From: Pedobacter sp. BMA
GTDB taxonomy: Bacteria; Bacteroidota; Bacteroidia; Sphingobacteriales; Sphingobacteriaceae
Assembly (NCBI RefSeq): GCF_001027745.1
Contig: NZ_LECU01000006.1
Location: 310,001-374,000 of the forward strand
Reading direction: 5' to 3'
Length of the DNA: 64,000 nt
Shown here one piece after another: positions 25,048-33,197 of the stretch. The notes beneath the pieces were generated by a model. That model was given only the letters and a program-made list of their open reading frames with translations. It was not told where the DNA came from and did not search any database. The translations under genes and the position numbers were made by a program. How positions within the stretch are numbered: position 1 is the first letter of the stretch; each line of letters begins with the position of its first letter.

Positions 25048-25443
25048 TTAATGTACACTAACCATCATTCCGTTATCAACAACTTTTTTCATATTGGTTC
25101 CATCACCGTCCCAGCTATAGATACTGGATCTCTTTGTAGTCAAATCATAAAGTGAGGCAAAAATTTTCTTGCCGTCTGGAGAAAAATGAAAACCGTCAAT
25201 TTCGTAATTGGATTTATTTCCCGGAAATTGAACATTTAAATTTTTAGCGCCTGAACCGTCATAATAAGATGTCCAAACTTCATAATTCGGGTAACCATTA
25301 ACCACGTAAATCAGTTTATTTAATTGAGTTGAAGGCAATGGAGGTAAATCAGCCCTGAGTTCTTTTTTACAAGCTAGCTGGAAAGTGAAAATAGAGACTG
25401 CAAAAAAGAACAGTACTAAACTGCTCATAAATAGCTTTTTCAT
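25048..25443 (-). CDS. Small TolB-like lipoprotein
   Basis: The start at 25443 gives a signal peptide MKKLFMSSLVLFFFAVSIF ending in a lipobox FQLAC, so the product is a 131-residue lipoprotein. The mature part has a WD40/PD40-like beta-propeller blade (IDGFHFSPDGKKIFASLYD, then YSWDGDGTNMKKVVDNG). Full TolB-like propellers have several blades and 300 or more residues, so this is short and may be truncated or a single-blade protein. A longer relative-type gene sits at 47576. The role is unknown; it is probably on the outer or inner membrane facing the periplasm. Confidence 0.6.
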   Translation of the reverse strand: MKKLFMSSLVLFFFAVSIFTFQLACKKELRADLPPLPSTQLNKLIYVVNGYPNYEVWTSYYDGSGAKNLNVQFPGNKSNYEIDGFHFSPDGKKIFASLYDLTTKRSSIYSWDGDGTNMKKVVDNGMMVSVH

Positions 25444-25554
25444 AAGATTAAGAGTTTTAATTTCTCCAAAGCTAAAAAAAATCATCAACTGTATGACATT
25501 GGAATTATCAGATTTTATGAATAATTTCCGCATTCAATTTAAAATCTAAATAAT

Positions 25555-26195
25555 ATGACTCCTCAACAAATTGCATCAGTTTTGATGCGCTTACACATTA
25601 CTCCACAGGCTGATAGAATTAAAATATTAACGCAGGAAATTAAACAGCTTGGCCTTCCAATTGCAGCTCACGCTGCGGCTCAACAATCTATACTAAACGA
25701 TTTCGATCAAGGTATTATGCTAATCAGCTCAAAAACATTTTTACTCAGATACAGGTGAGTGGTTTGCAAAAGGATGAAGTTGAGAAAAAACTAGTTTTCT
25801 ATGAAGTTGGGAAAGAATATCATAAGGGCATTGTAAGTTTTCTGGAATCGTACTTTAAGGGAGATGCGGCGATAAAGGTGGAAGATTTAGATGCTGCATT
25901 TACTGGCGTTCAGGTCGCTTCCAGAGATGATTTTAATAAGATTATTAATCAGGGTTGGACGGGTGATTGGGACTTGAACCCAGCCAATATTACCACGAAA
26001 AGGGTTCAGGTAGCCTCAATGAATAATGCAGGTTTACATCCGCGTGGATATTACCTCAATGCTGATATTGTTAAGATTGAAGCGATACAAAATGGCTCTA
26101 ACACCCGGTACAGATTGTTTATTGCAAATCCGGTGATTGTAAATACCGGTAATCGTAATGTTAAGTTTATTACTCAACCGGTAAGGTACATTTAA
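25555..26195 (+). pseudogene. Frameshifted hypothetical gene (two frames of one protein)
   Basis: An ATG at 25555 opens 67 codons ending at 25758. A second frame, nominally starting with GTG 25755, runs to 26195. Read upstream of that GTG, the second frame continues as YANQLKNIFTQIQVSGLQKD, a coherent helix that follows naturally on SILNDFDQG of the first frame. A missing base near 25705-25720 would restore a single protein of about 213 residues. The C-terminal half has strand-rich text ending YRLFIANPVIVNTGNRNVKF. I do not recognise the family. It precedes the 26218 gene by 22 bp and may form a pair with it. Confidence 0.6.
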
Positions 26196-26217
26196 TTTAA
26201 GTTTAAACAATTTCGCG

Positions 26218-26778
26218 ATGTCTGGAAAAAGTTTTCAGGATTTATTAAAGAGGAGTTTTCCTAATGCAATCATTTTAGATGAGGTTACATCGAAATTCCA
26301 TTTGAATGGGTTTACCTCAACCAGGTCTTTGCAAAAGGGGTCATATGTTTTTGTTGGTGAGCTGAAGAATCCAAATGTGATCATTTCGGGTATTAATGAT
26401 AAGTTTCATTTAATTGCTCAGGCCATTTGTATGATCGAACTGAATGGTGAACACCTGGCTCATTTAGCGGAGTTTAACGTAAGCACGCTCATTTCGAGTT
26501 TATCGGTTGGTAATGGAACGAAAGGGAGTAAACTTTATAATGTCCCTGCATTTAATGATGAGGAAAGCTGGAGATATGAAAAAACAGCTTACCTTGAAAA
26601 TCATGTGATGGGTAAGCTGGTAAAAGTAATTTCAGCGGAGGTAGCCAATGTGGTGAGCTGGGAGTTTGGGAGGCCTGAGGATTTATTACTTGCTGATCAA
26701 TGCCTGATCTCAGATCCACTAAAGGAATATCTGGGAGGGAAAAGTCTGGCGAGCGTATTAAATGAGAGTGTGGAATGA
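26218..26778 (+). CDS. Hypothetical protein, 186 aa
   Basis: A cytoplasmic-looking protein I do not recognise. It starts MSGKSFQDLLKRSFPNAIIL. The middle has beta-type text (KGSYVFVGELKNPNVIISGI, then KFHLIAQAICMIELNGEHLA) and the C-terminal third is helical. It follows the frameshifted gene by 22 bp on the same strand, so the two probably came as one cassette. An imperfect 76-bp repeat with a terminator hairpin lies 60 bp downstream and would end the transcript. Confidence 0.55.
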   Translation: MSGKSFQDLLKRSFPNAIILDEVTSKFHLNGFTSTRSLQKGSYVFVGELKNPNVIISGINDKFHLIAQAICMIELNGEHLAHLAEFNVSTLISSLSVGNGTKGSKLYNVPAFNDEESWRYEKTAYLENHVMGKLVKVISAEVANVVSWEFGRPEDLLLADQCLISDPLKEYLGGKSLASVLNESVE

Positions 26779-26838
26779 GTTTTTCACACGGGTATTGTAC
26801 CTCTTATAAAACCTTCTAAAATTTGATTATATTTGGAT

Positions 26839-26914
26839 GTTATACTAAGTAAAGCCTCTTTCAATTAAAACGTAACTTAGTTTTGCTAGCCTCAGTCGTA
26901 TCTGGGGCTTTTTC
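26839..26914 (+). repeat. 76-bp imperfect repeat ending in a terminator, copy 2
   Basis: This is the counterpart of 23767-23842. It ends in a strong hairpin, GCCTCAG with CTGGGGC (7 bp, 6-nt loop), followed by TTTTTC. It can act as the terminator of the 26218 gene. The similarity upstream of the hairpin, including AAAACGTAACTTAG, is more than a terminator needs and suggests a repeated small element. Confidence 0.45.
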
Positions 26915-26972
26915 TTTTTTAATTAAAAATAATAATGTTCACTTTTAGTAATGGGGTAATGGGGCATTAACA

Positions 26973-27061
26973 TTTTGATTTTTGAAAATGATTTCCTAAA
27001 TTAGACTATCCTATTGTTGTAATCACATCTCATTTTACCTATTCCGGAGGTTCGACTCCGG
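26973..27061. repeat. 89-bp direct repeat, copy 1 (40 bp identical core)
   Basis: The stretch matches 32789-32877. The core at 26990-27029 is identical over 40 bases to 32806-32845, and the flanks differ at scattered positions. It ends with CCGGAGGTTCGACTCCGG, which looks like a tRNA T-arm, although the stem does not fit a canonical one. The two copies bracket 5.7 kb containing the cupin, AraC and HipBA genes. It could be the attachment-site remnant of an integrated element, or a dispersed repeat. Confidence 0.6.
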
Positions 27062-27072
27062 AGCTGGGTACA

Positions 27073-27110
27073 ATTTTTCTTAGGGATCCCCAACGGGATC
27101 CCTATTGATT
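27073..27110. terminator. Intrinsic terminator
   Basis: AGGGATCCC (27082-27090) pairs with GGGATCCCT (27095-27103) around a CAAC loop, with A/T-rich flanks ATTTTTCTT and ATTGATTTT. No gene ends immediately upstream on the plus strand, so it may terminate a short transcript from the repeat. It could also end the leftward cupin transcript, which stops 330 bp away. Confidence 0.55.
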
Positions 27111-27434
27111 TTACAATCAAATTAAAATTGAGGTTTTGTCTTAAAGTTTAGTTAAATAAGTTTTTGATTAGAATTTCTAATGATATCGAGGTTTGGATGT
27201 GCATCACATCCATTTAGCTGCAAACTGATAAAATTCGACCTTCATTTCCCCGGAAAAGGCTTTCCTTATTCAGAAACTGTTCATTGAAAGGGTAATCACG
27301 CCAGCTTTTTTTATCAAATTATCGCAGATATTCTAAATTGAAATGTTATTAAAAACCCAATTCTTTTTAACCTAATAATCTGTAATATTGATAACTTACA
27401 TACCCCTTGTAATTCAAGTCTTAGATTGCTTGTA

Positions 27435-27986
27435 TCAATCGATAGTAAGCCCAGGTCCGATTACCTTCATTCCACACTCTTTATGAATTTTGTCAATTTC
27501 TGCTTTGCTGGGTTTATGATCTAAATTATTCATTGTCCTAAAAAAGTCTTCAGCTTTCCCCGCTGGTTGTACGAAATAAATAAGTTTACCAAAATCTGTT
27601 CGCTGAATCCAGGTATGAGGAATATTTCGGGGTAAAAAAATGGTATCACCCGTTGTTAATTCCATGAGTTTACCACCAACTGAGAATTTATAGTTTCCCT
27701 CTGCTACGTAAAAAATCTCATCCTGATCAAAGTGAACATGAAGTGATGGCCCAGTTTGCTCGAATCCAATATATTCAAACATGGCCAACTGCCCATTGGT
27801 ATCCTTACCAGATATTTTTATGTCGTTCGGATTTTTTCCTTTATATAAAAAGGATTCTCCGAATCTGCCCTTGCCGGCTCTAACAACAAATGGATCTCTA
27901 ACTCCCATTTGCGCAAGGCCGGTTTTACTTAGCGTTAAAATGGCGGCCATACTTACGCTGCTAAATAAAAATTCTTTTCTTTCCAT
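27435..27986 (-). CDS. Exported cupin-domain protein
   Basis: The 183-residue protein starts with a Tat/Sec-like hydrophobic leader (FLFSSVSMAAILTLSKTGLA). A single cupin barrel follows: motif 1 GPSLHVHFDQDEIFYVAEG (metal ligands His-x-His, Glu) and motif 2 GDTIFLPRNIPHTWIQ (His). It probably binds a metal in the periplasm; substrate and activity are unknown. Such small cupins occur in many Bacteroidota and Proteobacteria next to AraC regulators, and one lies upstream here on the same strand (28049). The 62-bp gap suggests the two may be co-transcribed. Confidence 0.85.
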   Translation of the reverse strand: MERKEFLFSSVSMAAILTLSKTGLAQMGVRDPFVVRAGKGRFGESFLYKGKNPNDIKISGKDTNGQLAMFEYIGFEQTGPSLHVHFDQDEIFYVAEGNYKFSVGGKLMELTTGDTIFLPRNIPHTWIQRTDFGKLIYFVQPAGKAEDFFRTMNNLDHKPSKAEIDKIHKECGMKVIGPGLTID

Positions 27987-28048
27987 ATTATTTAGATTTT
28001 CTCAAAGATGGAAAGGAAAAAAAGACCTTTAGTGGTAAAAATCAGACA

Positions 28049-28867
28049 TTAGTAAATTTCTTCCGTGCCCAATTGTCGCTCTGGAGAATCCATTGCAAAA
28101 AAATCGGAGGGCGACAAGCCTGTAAATGATTTATAATCCTTACTTAAGTGCTGATAATCGTAATAGCCAGAATCAATGGCTACATTAAACCAGTTCATAG
28201 CTGGGAAAACATTTTTTAGCCGGTAAGCATAATCAAACCTGGCCACCCTTAGAAAAGCTTTTGGACTGATCCCGACACTATCTATAAAACGCCTATTAAA
28301 TTGTCGTTGCGATAAAAAGCCGTTAGAAACATAATAATCCAATGAACGATTGAAGTTCAGCATTTCACCTGCAACAAGATCAATTTGATCTAAGTTACCT
28401 TTGATGGCTCTCAATTTCTTCAAGATGTATTGATCTGCGATTGACAACATTTCGCGGTGGTTACTGGTATGAAAAAGCTGATCATTTACCTCTTCGATTT
28501 CTCTACCCAAAATAAGTTCGGCATCAACGGAAGAATTTGTTAGGTCTACAGTCGGGATACCCAATAATTTGCAAAGTGCACCTGGCTTAAAAACAATCTG
28601 AAGAGAACGAAACCTTTTATAAACGGTTCTCATATTCACAACCGTATGTTGGCCAAAAAGCAATGCATTTCTAGGCTTGATAAAATCCTTGCTTGTCGGA
28701 TACTCAATCTTTGTTGGGGTTTGAAAAAATTGGAGGCAATGCTCAGGTCGTGGTGTGTAGGCTTTTGACGGAATCGGATCGTTGTGATTAAATTCAAAAT
28801 CGATAATTCTATAACACTTTATGTATGCTGATAGACTTTTATCTGGTTTGTGTTCACTCAAGTGCAT
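28049..28867 (-). CDS. AraC family transcriptional regulator
   Basis: The 272-residue protein ends in a double helix-turn-helix AraC domain: SNGFLSQRQFNRRFIDSVGISPKAFLRVARF, then VAIDSGYYDYQHLSKDYKSFTGLSPSDFF. The N-terminal ~150 residues form the DUF6597-like sensory half (HCLQFFQTPTKIEYP, VFKPGALCKLLGIP). It likely controls itself and the downstream cupin gene 62 bp away. The ligand is unknown. All expected helices of the DNA-binding domain are present. Confidence 0.92.
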   Translation of the reverse strand: MHLSEHKPDKSLSAYIKCYRIIDFEFNHNDPIPSKAYTPRPEHCLQFFQTPTKIEYPTSKDFIKPRNALLFGQHTVVNMRTVYKRFRSLQIVFKPGALCKLLGIPTVDLTNSSVDAELILGREIEEVNDQLFHTSNHREMLSIADQYILKKLRAIKGNLDQIDLVAGEMLNFNRSLDYYVSNGFLSQRQFNRRFIDSVGISPKAFLRVARFDYAYRLKNVFPAMNWFNVAIDSGYYDYQHLSKDYKSFTGLSPSDFFAMDSPERQLGTEEIY

Positions 28868-29177
28868 AGTGCTAACAATCTGACATAAAGATAAGTAAAT
28901 TTAATTATTGTTTTTAATGTCTTTACTATGAAACGAATCGTATTCTATATTAAACATCAATCTGCGAAGTTAGAGATAATGCCGACACAATGTAAAATTC
29001 AATATCTAGCTGTATTTACACAAAAAGTGGCTATTAAAATTTTTAAAGTTTGTTAACCACTTTTTTTACAACAAAAAACTCTCGTTATTTAATAAGTTTC
29101 TGGGAGGTAGCACTTAGGGATTTTATAGTTTGCAAAGTCGCTTACTTTTATTCTGCTGACCTTCGCCTTTTTCCTGG

Positions 29178-29243
29178 ATTATCAAAAACTCATTCCATTA
29201 ATCAAATGAAATATTTAGTTTTTGATAATGAGTTTTTGATAAT
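29178..29243. repeat. 17-bp perfect inverted repeat
   Basis: ATTATCAAAAACTCATT (29178-29194) is the exact reverse complement of AATGAGTTTTTGATAAT (29227-29243), with 32 bp between. An extra GTTTTTGATAATGAG overlaps the right arm, so TTTTTGATAAT occurs twice in tandem. It lies in the otherwise empty 28868-29351 gap, between the AraC gene and the small ORF at 29352. It could be an AT-rich hairpin terminator or a dimeric operator. Confidence 0.55.
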
Positions 29244-29351
29244 TTGAATTACAGAAAATTTGAGCATTAAATTACTATCAATTAAAATGTCAAGTTTTTC
29301 GGTTCAAAGTTTCCCGCTGAAGGTGTTTTAGCTGAGGTAATTTCTAAAATT

Positions 29352-29558
29352 TTATTCGAAATTATATAATCCTTTCAACTTTAAATCATCCACGATCGGT
29401 TCTATAAGCAATAGAAAGGCTTTCAAATATTGAAAGTAGTCCCGTTGATCGGTACTAATTGTCATCCCTATTGTTTTTTTGATCATCCCATGGTGTATAG
29501 CGGTTATTGTTGTACGGATGTAACTATTGGTTTTCATCCTGATTCTTCGAATCTTCAA
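29352..29558 (-). CDS. Small hypothetical ORF, 68 aa
   Basis: A basic N-terminus (MKIRRIRMKTNSYIRTT) leads to a helical, Leu-rich C-terminus (YFQYLKAFLLLIEPIVDD). An internal ATG at 29537 is equally likely as start. I do not recognise it. A decayed copy of its first half (IHHGMIRKTIG) lies at 32894-32950, so the sequence has been duplicated. This argues for a real or formerly real gene, perhaps the 5' part of a longer one. Confidence 0.4.
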   Translation of the reverse strand: MKIRRIRMKTNSYIRTTITAIHHGMIKKTIGMTISTDQRDYFQYLKAFLLLIEPIVDDLKLKGLYNFE

Positions 29559-29684
29559 ATAGTCAGATCGTAATTGACAAATCTTATTTCAATAACAAAA
29601 TGCAGGGGTACAGGTTGAAATTTTCAGTTATCCATAATCAACACATGGAAGATGCGTAATACTATGCCCATTTAGCCGGCTATT

Positions 29685-29805
29685 GGGTATAATATTATCC
29701 ATTTAGTTCTATCAATCTTATTTTTCTTTAGAAAATCGTATGATATGAATATATCAATGAGTGTTATTATATCCATTATTATTATATTTGGGCATAATTA
29801 TACTC
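29685..29805 (+). promoter_or_regulatory. Candidate HipB operator pair
   Basis: Two related near-palindromes precede the HTH gene: GGGTATAATATTATCC (29685-29700) and GGGCATAATTATACTC (29790-29805), the second ending 4 bp before the start codon. HipB-type repressors bind paired palindromic operators overlapping their own promoter. The spacing and similarity fit autoregulation of the hipBA-like operon. Confidence 0.4.
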
Positions 29806-29808
29806 ATT

Positions 29809-30099
29809 ATGAGATCGAAGAAAGTTGTTGTATTTCCAAAATATAAAATGATTTGGGATCAGTTAGGCGAAAACATTAAACTTGCCAGGAAGCGCAGAAA
29901 ATTAACTGCAATTCAACTTGCAGAACGCGCTGCTATTGAAAGGGCAACTCTTCGTAAAATTGAACGGGGGGATCCCGGAGTCTCTATGGGGGCATATTTC
30001 AATGTACTTAAGGCACTGAATCTGCATGAAGATTTCCTTAAGCTAGCGGTAGATGATGAACTTGGGAGAAAACTTCAAGACTTAGATTTGTTAAAGTAA
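29809..30099 (+). CDS. HipB-like XRE antitoxin/repressor
   Basis: ATG 29809 is preferred; a GTG at 29761 would add 16 hydrophobic residues that overlap the operator region. The 96-residue protein is a compact Cro/C1 HTH: LGENIKLARKRRKLTAIQLAERAAIERATLRKIERG, then GAYFNVLKALNL. Position and overlap (its TAA shares a base with the ATG of the HipA-like gene) identify it as the antitoxin and autorepressor of the module. It should bind the operators just upstream and neutralise the HipA-like kinase. Confidence 0.88.
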   Translation: MRSKKVVVFPKYKMIWDQLGENIKLARKRRKLTAIQLAERAAIERATLRKIERGDPGVSMGAYFNVLKALNLHEDFLKLAVDDELGRKLQDLDLLK

Positions 30100-31358
30100 T
30101 GGCAGCCACAAAGACAGATATATGGGTATACGCTCACTGGAAAGGCATGGATGCCCCACGGTGCATAGGAGTGATTTCTGCTCAGCAGAGTAAAGGACAT
30201 AGAATATTTGGATTTGAATACGACCGGGCTTGGCTAAAGTCTGATCAGTTGTTTTTGCTTGATCCTGAAATCGGTTTATATTCAGGAACCCAATACCCCG
30301 ACAAAAAAGACAATTTTGGAATATTTATGGATTCGATGCCGGATACCTGGGGACGAAAACTGATGTTGCGTCGGGCTGCGCAAACGGCTTTTGCCAAAGG
30401 GGACGCGACACCCAAACTATACGAAATTGATTTTTTGCTTGGCGTTAATGATGCTTCCAGGATGGGAGCATTAAGGTTTAAGCTAGATCCCAACCGATCT
30501 TTTCTTGATGATAACAAGAATAATCCTACTCCACCAATTACTCATCTACGGGAGCTACAGGCAAGTGTCAAAGCTTATGAAGAAGATGAGGAAGGGAAAA
30601 ATGGTAGTGATTGGATTCCGATGCTTTTTGCGCCAGGGTCATCACTGGGTGGAGCAAGACCAAAAGCAAATGTTGTTGATTTGGATGGTCATTTGTGTAT
30701 TGCAAAGTTTCCCTCAAAAGCTGATATAATTGATAAGGCTGCATGGGAATACTTAGCTTATGAACTGGCGACCAAGGCTGGAATCAATATGCCAGTTTGT
30801 ACACTTGAAAAGGTAAGAGGACCCTATCATACATTTTTATCCAGACGGTTTGATCGGGATATGGGTGAGCGTATTCATTTTGCTTCGGCTATGACCATGA
30901 CAAAAAATAGTGAGGATAGTATTAGAGACGCGACTCCTAGTTATCTTGAGATAGCAGATTTTATACAGCGTTATGGATCGAACATAGAAGAAGACCTGCA
31001 TCAATTGTGGAGAAGAATAGTATTTAACATAGCAATCTCCAACACGGATGATCATTTAAGGAATCATGGCTTTTTATTGACAGCAAATGGATGGAGATTA
31101 TCGCCAGCGTATGATATCAATCCTTCAGTAGATAAAAATGGATTGGCACTTAATATTGATATGGACAATAATGCGTTGGATTTCGATTTGGCTTTAAGTG
31201 TTGGGGAATTATTTCAGTTAAAAGAAAATCAAATGCACCAAATCATTAGAGAGGTTTCAATAGCTGTAAAGGATTGGCGAGCGATAGCCACTAAATTAGG
31301 AATATCCAGGGCGGAACAAGAAGGAATGTCTCCCGCTTTTAGACTAATTACTAAATAG
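30099..31358 (+). CDS. HipA-like serine/threonine kinase toxin
   Basis: The 419-residue protein is a full-length HipA-family kinase: N-terminal subdomain (IFGFEYDRAWL), the Ser-containing loop GSSLGGARPK (180-189), catalytic NTDDHLRNHG (315-324) with Asp as base, and metal-binding AYDI (337-340). HipA kinases phosphorylate targets such as glutamyl-tRNA synthetase and cause dormancy or persistence. The target here is unknown. It overlaps the HipB-like gene by one base, a typical toxin-antitoxin layout. All catalytic residues are present, so it should be active. Confidence 0.93.
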   Translation: MAATKTDIWVYAHWKGMDAPRCIGVISAQQSKGHRIFGFEYDRAWLKSDQLFLLDPEIGLYSGTQYPDKKDNFGIFMDSMPDTWGRKLMLRRAAQTAFAKGDATPKLYEIDFLLGVNDASRMGALRFKLDPNRSFLDDNKNNPTPPITHLRELQASVKAYEEDEEGKNGSDWIPMLFAPGSSLGGARPKANVVDLDGHLCIAKFPSKADIIDKAAWEYLAYELATKAGINMPVCTLEKVRGPYHTFLSRRFDRDMGERIHFASAMTMTKNSEDSIRDATPSYLEIADFIQRYGSNIEEDLHQLWRRIVFNIAISNTDDHLRNHGFLLTANGWRLSPAYDINPSVDKNGLALNIDMDNNALDFDLALSVGELFQLKENQMHQIIREVSIAVKDWRAIATKLGISRAEQEGMSPAFRLITK

Positions 31359-31510
31359 TGAAAGGAAGGAATCGTTATAAAAATGTTGCCAAATTAGACG
31401 TAGGGATGCGGCAGTTTTACTTTTATCCAAACATAGTATTAAAAAGAGTATTCTTATGGATTTTTTTATTTGCTAATTACTCCTATTTTTTTCATATAAT
31501 TAATCAGTAG

Positions 31511-31756
31511 TTTATATTATATAATTTTATAGGGTTATGTATAGAAACGAAAAAAGGTTTTGTACCAATTTTACTATCAGATCTAACAATTGTTCACCGA
31601 TTTCCACCGGTAGGTGTTGTACATGACGATACCAATGCTACAATGGAGTTACAGTTTATTGTTGAAGCATCAGTTGAATGTATGGGTTATACCAGAAAGT
31701 TTAATCTTGATAGTGATGGATATGCTTATAAACAATTTTTAATCGTTCGTCCTTAA
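31511..31756 (+). pseudogene. 5'-truncated gene fragment
   Basis: An open frame without a good start codon runs from the TAG at 31508 to TAA at 31754-31756. Its translation is coherent (KKGFVPILLSDLTIVHRFP, then ATMELQFIVEASVECMGYTR and KFNLDSDGYAYKQFLIVRP). The stop lies 2 bp before the ATG of the exported protein at 31759, so the two would have formed an operon. The missing 5' end and AT-rich upstream DNA suggest a deletion. I do not recognise the protein. Confidence 0.35.
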
Positions 31757-31758
31757 TT

Positions 31759-32526
31759 ATGAAGTTTCTCTCTTTTCTTTTGTTATGCTTGATGTATGCT
31801 ATGGTTGCGCTCGGCCAGGAATATAAAGATAGTTTTAGAGCAGTTCGAATAGAACAGCATATTGAGCTGTTCATCACAGGACCTGAAAAGGTTATATCAG
31901 AAACTGGCGTTGATATTATATTTAACAAGGAATATTGGGTTGTAAGAGAGAAATTAAAGAAAAGCAATAGCCAGATTATAATAGATCGGGAAGGTAAACA
32001 ATCAGAGAAACAATCAAAGACTTTAGATCATATATATTTTGTTGGGAAAAAAGGGAGTTTGACTGGGATGGCCTATAAATCCTCGTTGAATGAAAAACCT
32101 TTTGGAAGATATGGGGTAGATTCTTTAGTTAACTCCTACTTGAAATTTCCTTCAGACTTCTATCCTTCAAAGATAGCCAGTTCTGACGAGGTGGGCTTAG
32201 TGGTGAATAAAGAGAAAGGAACCTTGATAGAAAAAGTCAGATTTCCAAAGAAAGATGAACTTACACAGGATTCAGTATATTATCATTATCAAGTACGACC
32301 GTTTTCACTGCCATTTTTTAATAAGTCAGTTCGCGCAATGGATTTGAATCTAGTTGGATTCGAGGCTATATTTTTAGCTAAACCTGATGGAATAAGTAAA
32401 TTGAAAGTTCCATTTTCATCCAGAAAATGGTGGGTAAAAGTAATTGAGATACCTGTTCCAGAGCAAAAATTAGTCCTGTCATTAATTGAAAAGTTCAAAC
32501 GTGAGTGTGAATTAACAGTTCACTAA
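31759..32526 (+). CDS. Hypothetical exported protein, 255 aa
   Basis: The first 20 residues are a signal peptide (MKFLSFLLLCLMYAMVALGQ). The mature part is beta-strand-rich and basic, without motifs I recognise (DIIFNKEYWVVREKLKKS, DHIYFVGKKGSLTGMAYKSS, SVYYHYQVRPFSLPFF). It is probably periplasmic or outer-membrane associated. A gene fragment ends 2 bp upstream and a strong terminator follows at 32538. Confidence 0.6.
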   Translation: MKFLSFLLLCLMYAMVALGQEYKDSFRAVRIEQHIELFITGPEKVISETGVDIIFNKEYWVVREKLKKSNSQIIIDREGKQSEKQSKTLDHIYFVGKKGSLTGMAYKSSLNEKPFGRYGVDSLVNSYLKFPSDFYPSKIASSDEVGLVVNKEKGTLIEKVRFPKKDELTQDSVYYHYQVRPFSLPFFNKSVRAMDLNLVGFEAIFLAKPDGISKLKVPFSSRKWWVKVIEIPVPEQKLVLSLIEKFKRECELTVH

Positions 32527-32537
32527 AATGATGTGTT

Positions 32538-32572
32538 ATTTAGCAGCAGGAGATAGTTGCTTGCTGCTAAAT
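32538..32572 (+). terminator. Intrinsic terminator
   Basis: ATTTAGCAGCA (32538-32548) pairs perfectly over 11 bp with TGCTGCTAAAT (32562-32572) around a 13-nt loop, 12 bp after the stop of the exported protein gene. The T run is short (ATTT), but the stem is strong. Confidence 0.65.
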
Positions 32573-32788
32573 TTACCACATCTCCATCGAACCTATGTAG
32601 TAATCTGGGGTATCAGCAAGATGTAATTAATTTATAAAAATATAAATGTTTATAATACAATTTGTAGTTGCTAATAATTTTAGTAAAATTTGCTTTATGG
32701 TATATCCTGTTGTTACACCAGACCCTGACGCTCTAAGGCCCAAAGTAGATTTGCGGCACCAATAATATACGTGTATGCGGCATAAGCG

Positions 32789-32877
32789 TTTTGATTTTTA
32801 AAAAAGATTTCCTAAATTAGACTATCCTATTGTTGTAATCACATCCCATGTTACTTATTCCGGGGGCTTGAATCCTC
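32789..32877. repeat. 89-bp direct repeat, copy 2
   Basis: This is the second copy of 26973-27061, identical over 40 bases (32806-32845) and diverged toward the right, where the T-arm-like palindrome of copy 1 has decayed (CCGGGGGCTTGAATCCTCG). It is followed at once by the decayed fragment of the 29352-type ORF. It forms the right edge of the bracketed 5.8 kb. The rest of the 32573-33197 gap holds no recognised gene. Confidence 0.6.
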
Positions 32878-32893
32878 GAAATAGTGGTGACGA

Positions 32894-32950
32894 TTCCTAT
32901 TGTTTTCCTGATCATCCCATGATGTATAGCGTTATTGTTGTATGAATGTG
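32894..32950 (-). pseudogene. Decayed fragment of the 29352-type ORF
   Basis: The stretch aligns with 29464-29521 (shared TCCTATTGTTTT, TGATCATCCCATG and TTATTGTTGTA) but lacks one G, which breaks the frame. On the minus strand it still reads AIHHGMIRKTIGI-like text. It is evidence of a partial duplication tied to the adjacent direct repeat. Confidence 0.45.
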
Positions 32951-33197
32951 TCTATAGCACTCAGTTTTACTCAATAGCTAATTGATTTTATACTTTTTAC
33001 AAAGACTAGATTTGTTTTACTTAATGAAAACGCTTTCATAATATGATTGAATTACCTGCGCGATTTTGATATCTCAACTTGATTTTCTAAGAAGTTTTCT
33101 AAACTCACCAATAGGTTTTTTAGTGCCACATATCTTATTAACCGCTTTGCCAGCTTTATAGTGTGCGGCAAAGCGAACGGATGATGAACGGTATGAA

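Noticed and set aside
27030..27075. Possible tRNA 3' half (T-arm-like palindrome)
   Set aside because: Stem does not fit a canonical T-arm, no acceptor, D or anticodon arms upstream; kept only as part of the repeat.
29050..29247. 65-codon ORF next to the inverted repeat
   Set aside because: It consists of the palindrome arms and AT-rich flank; no protein pattern.
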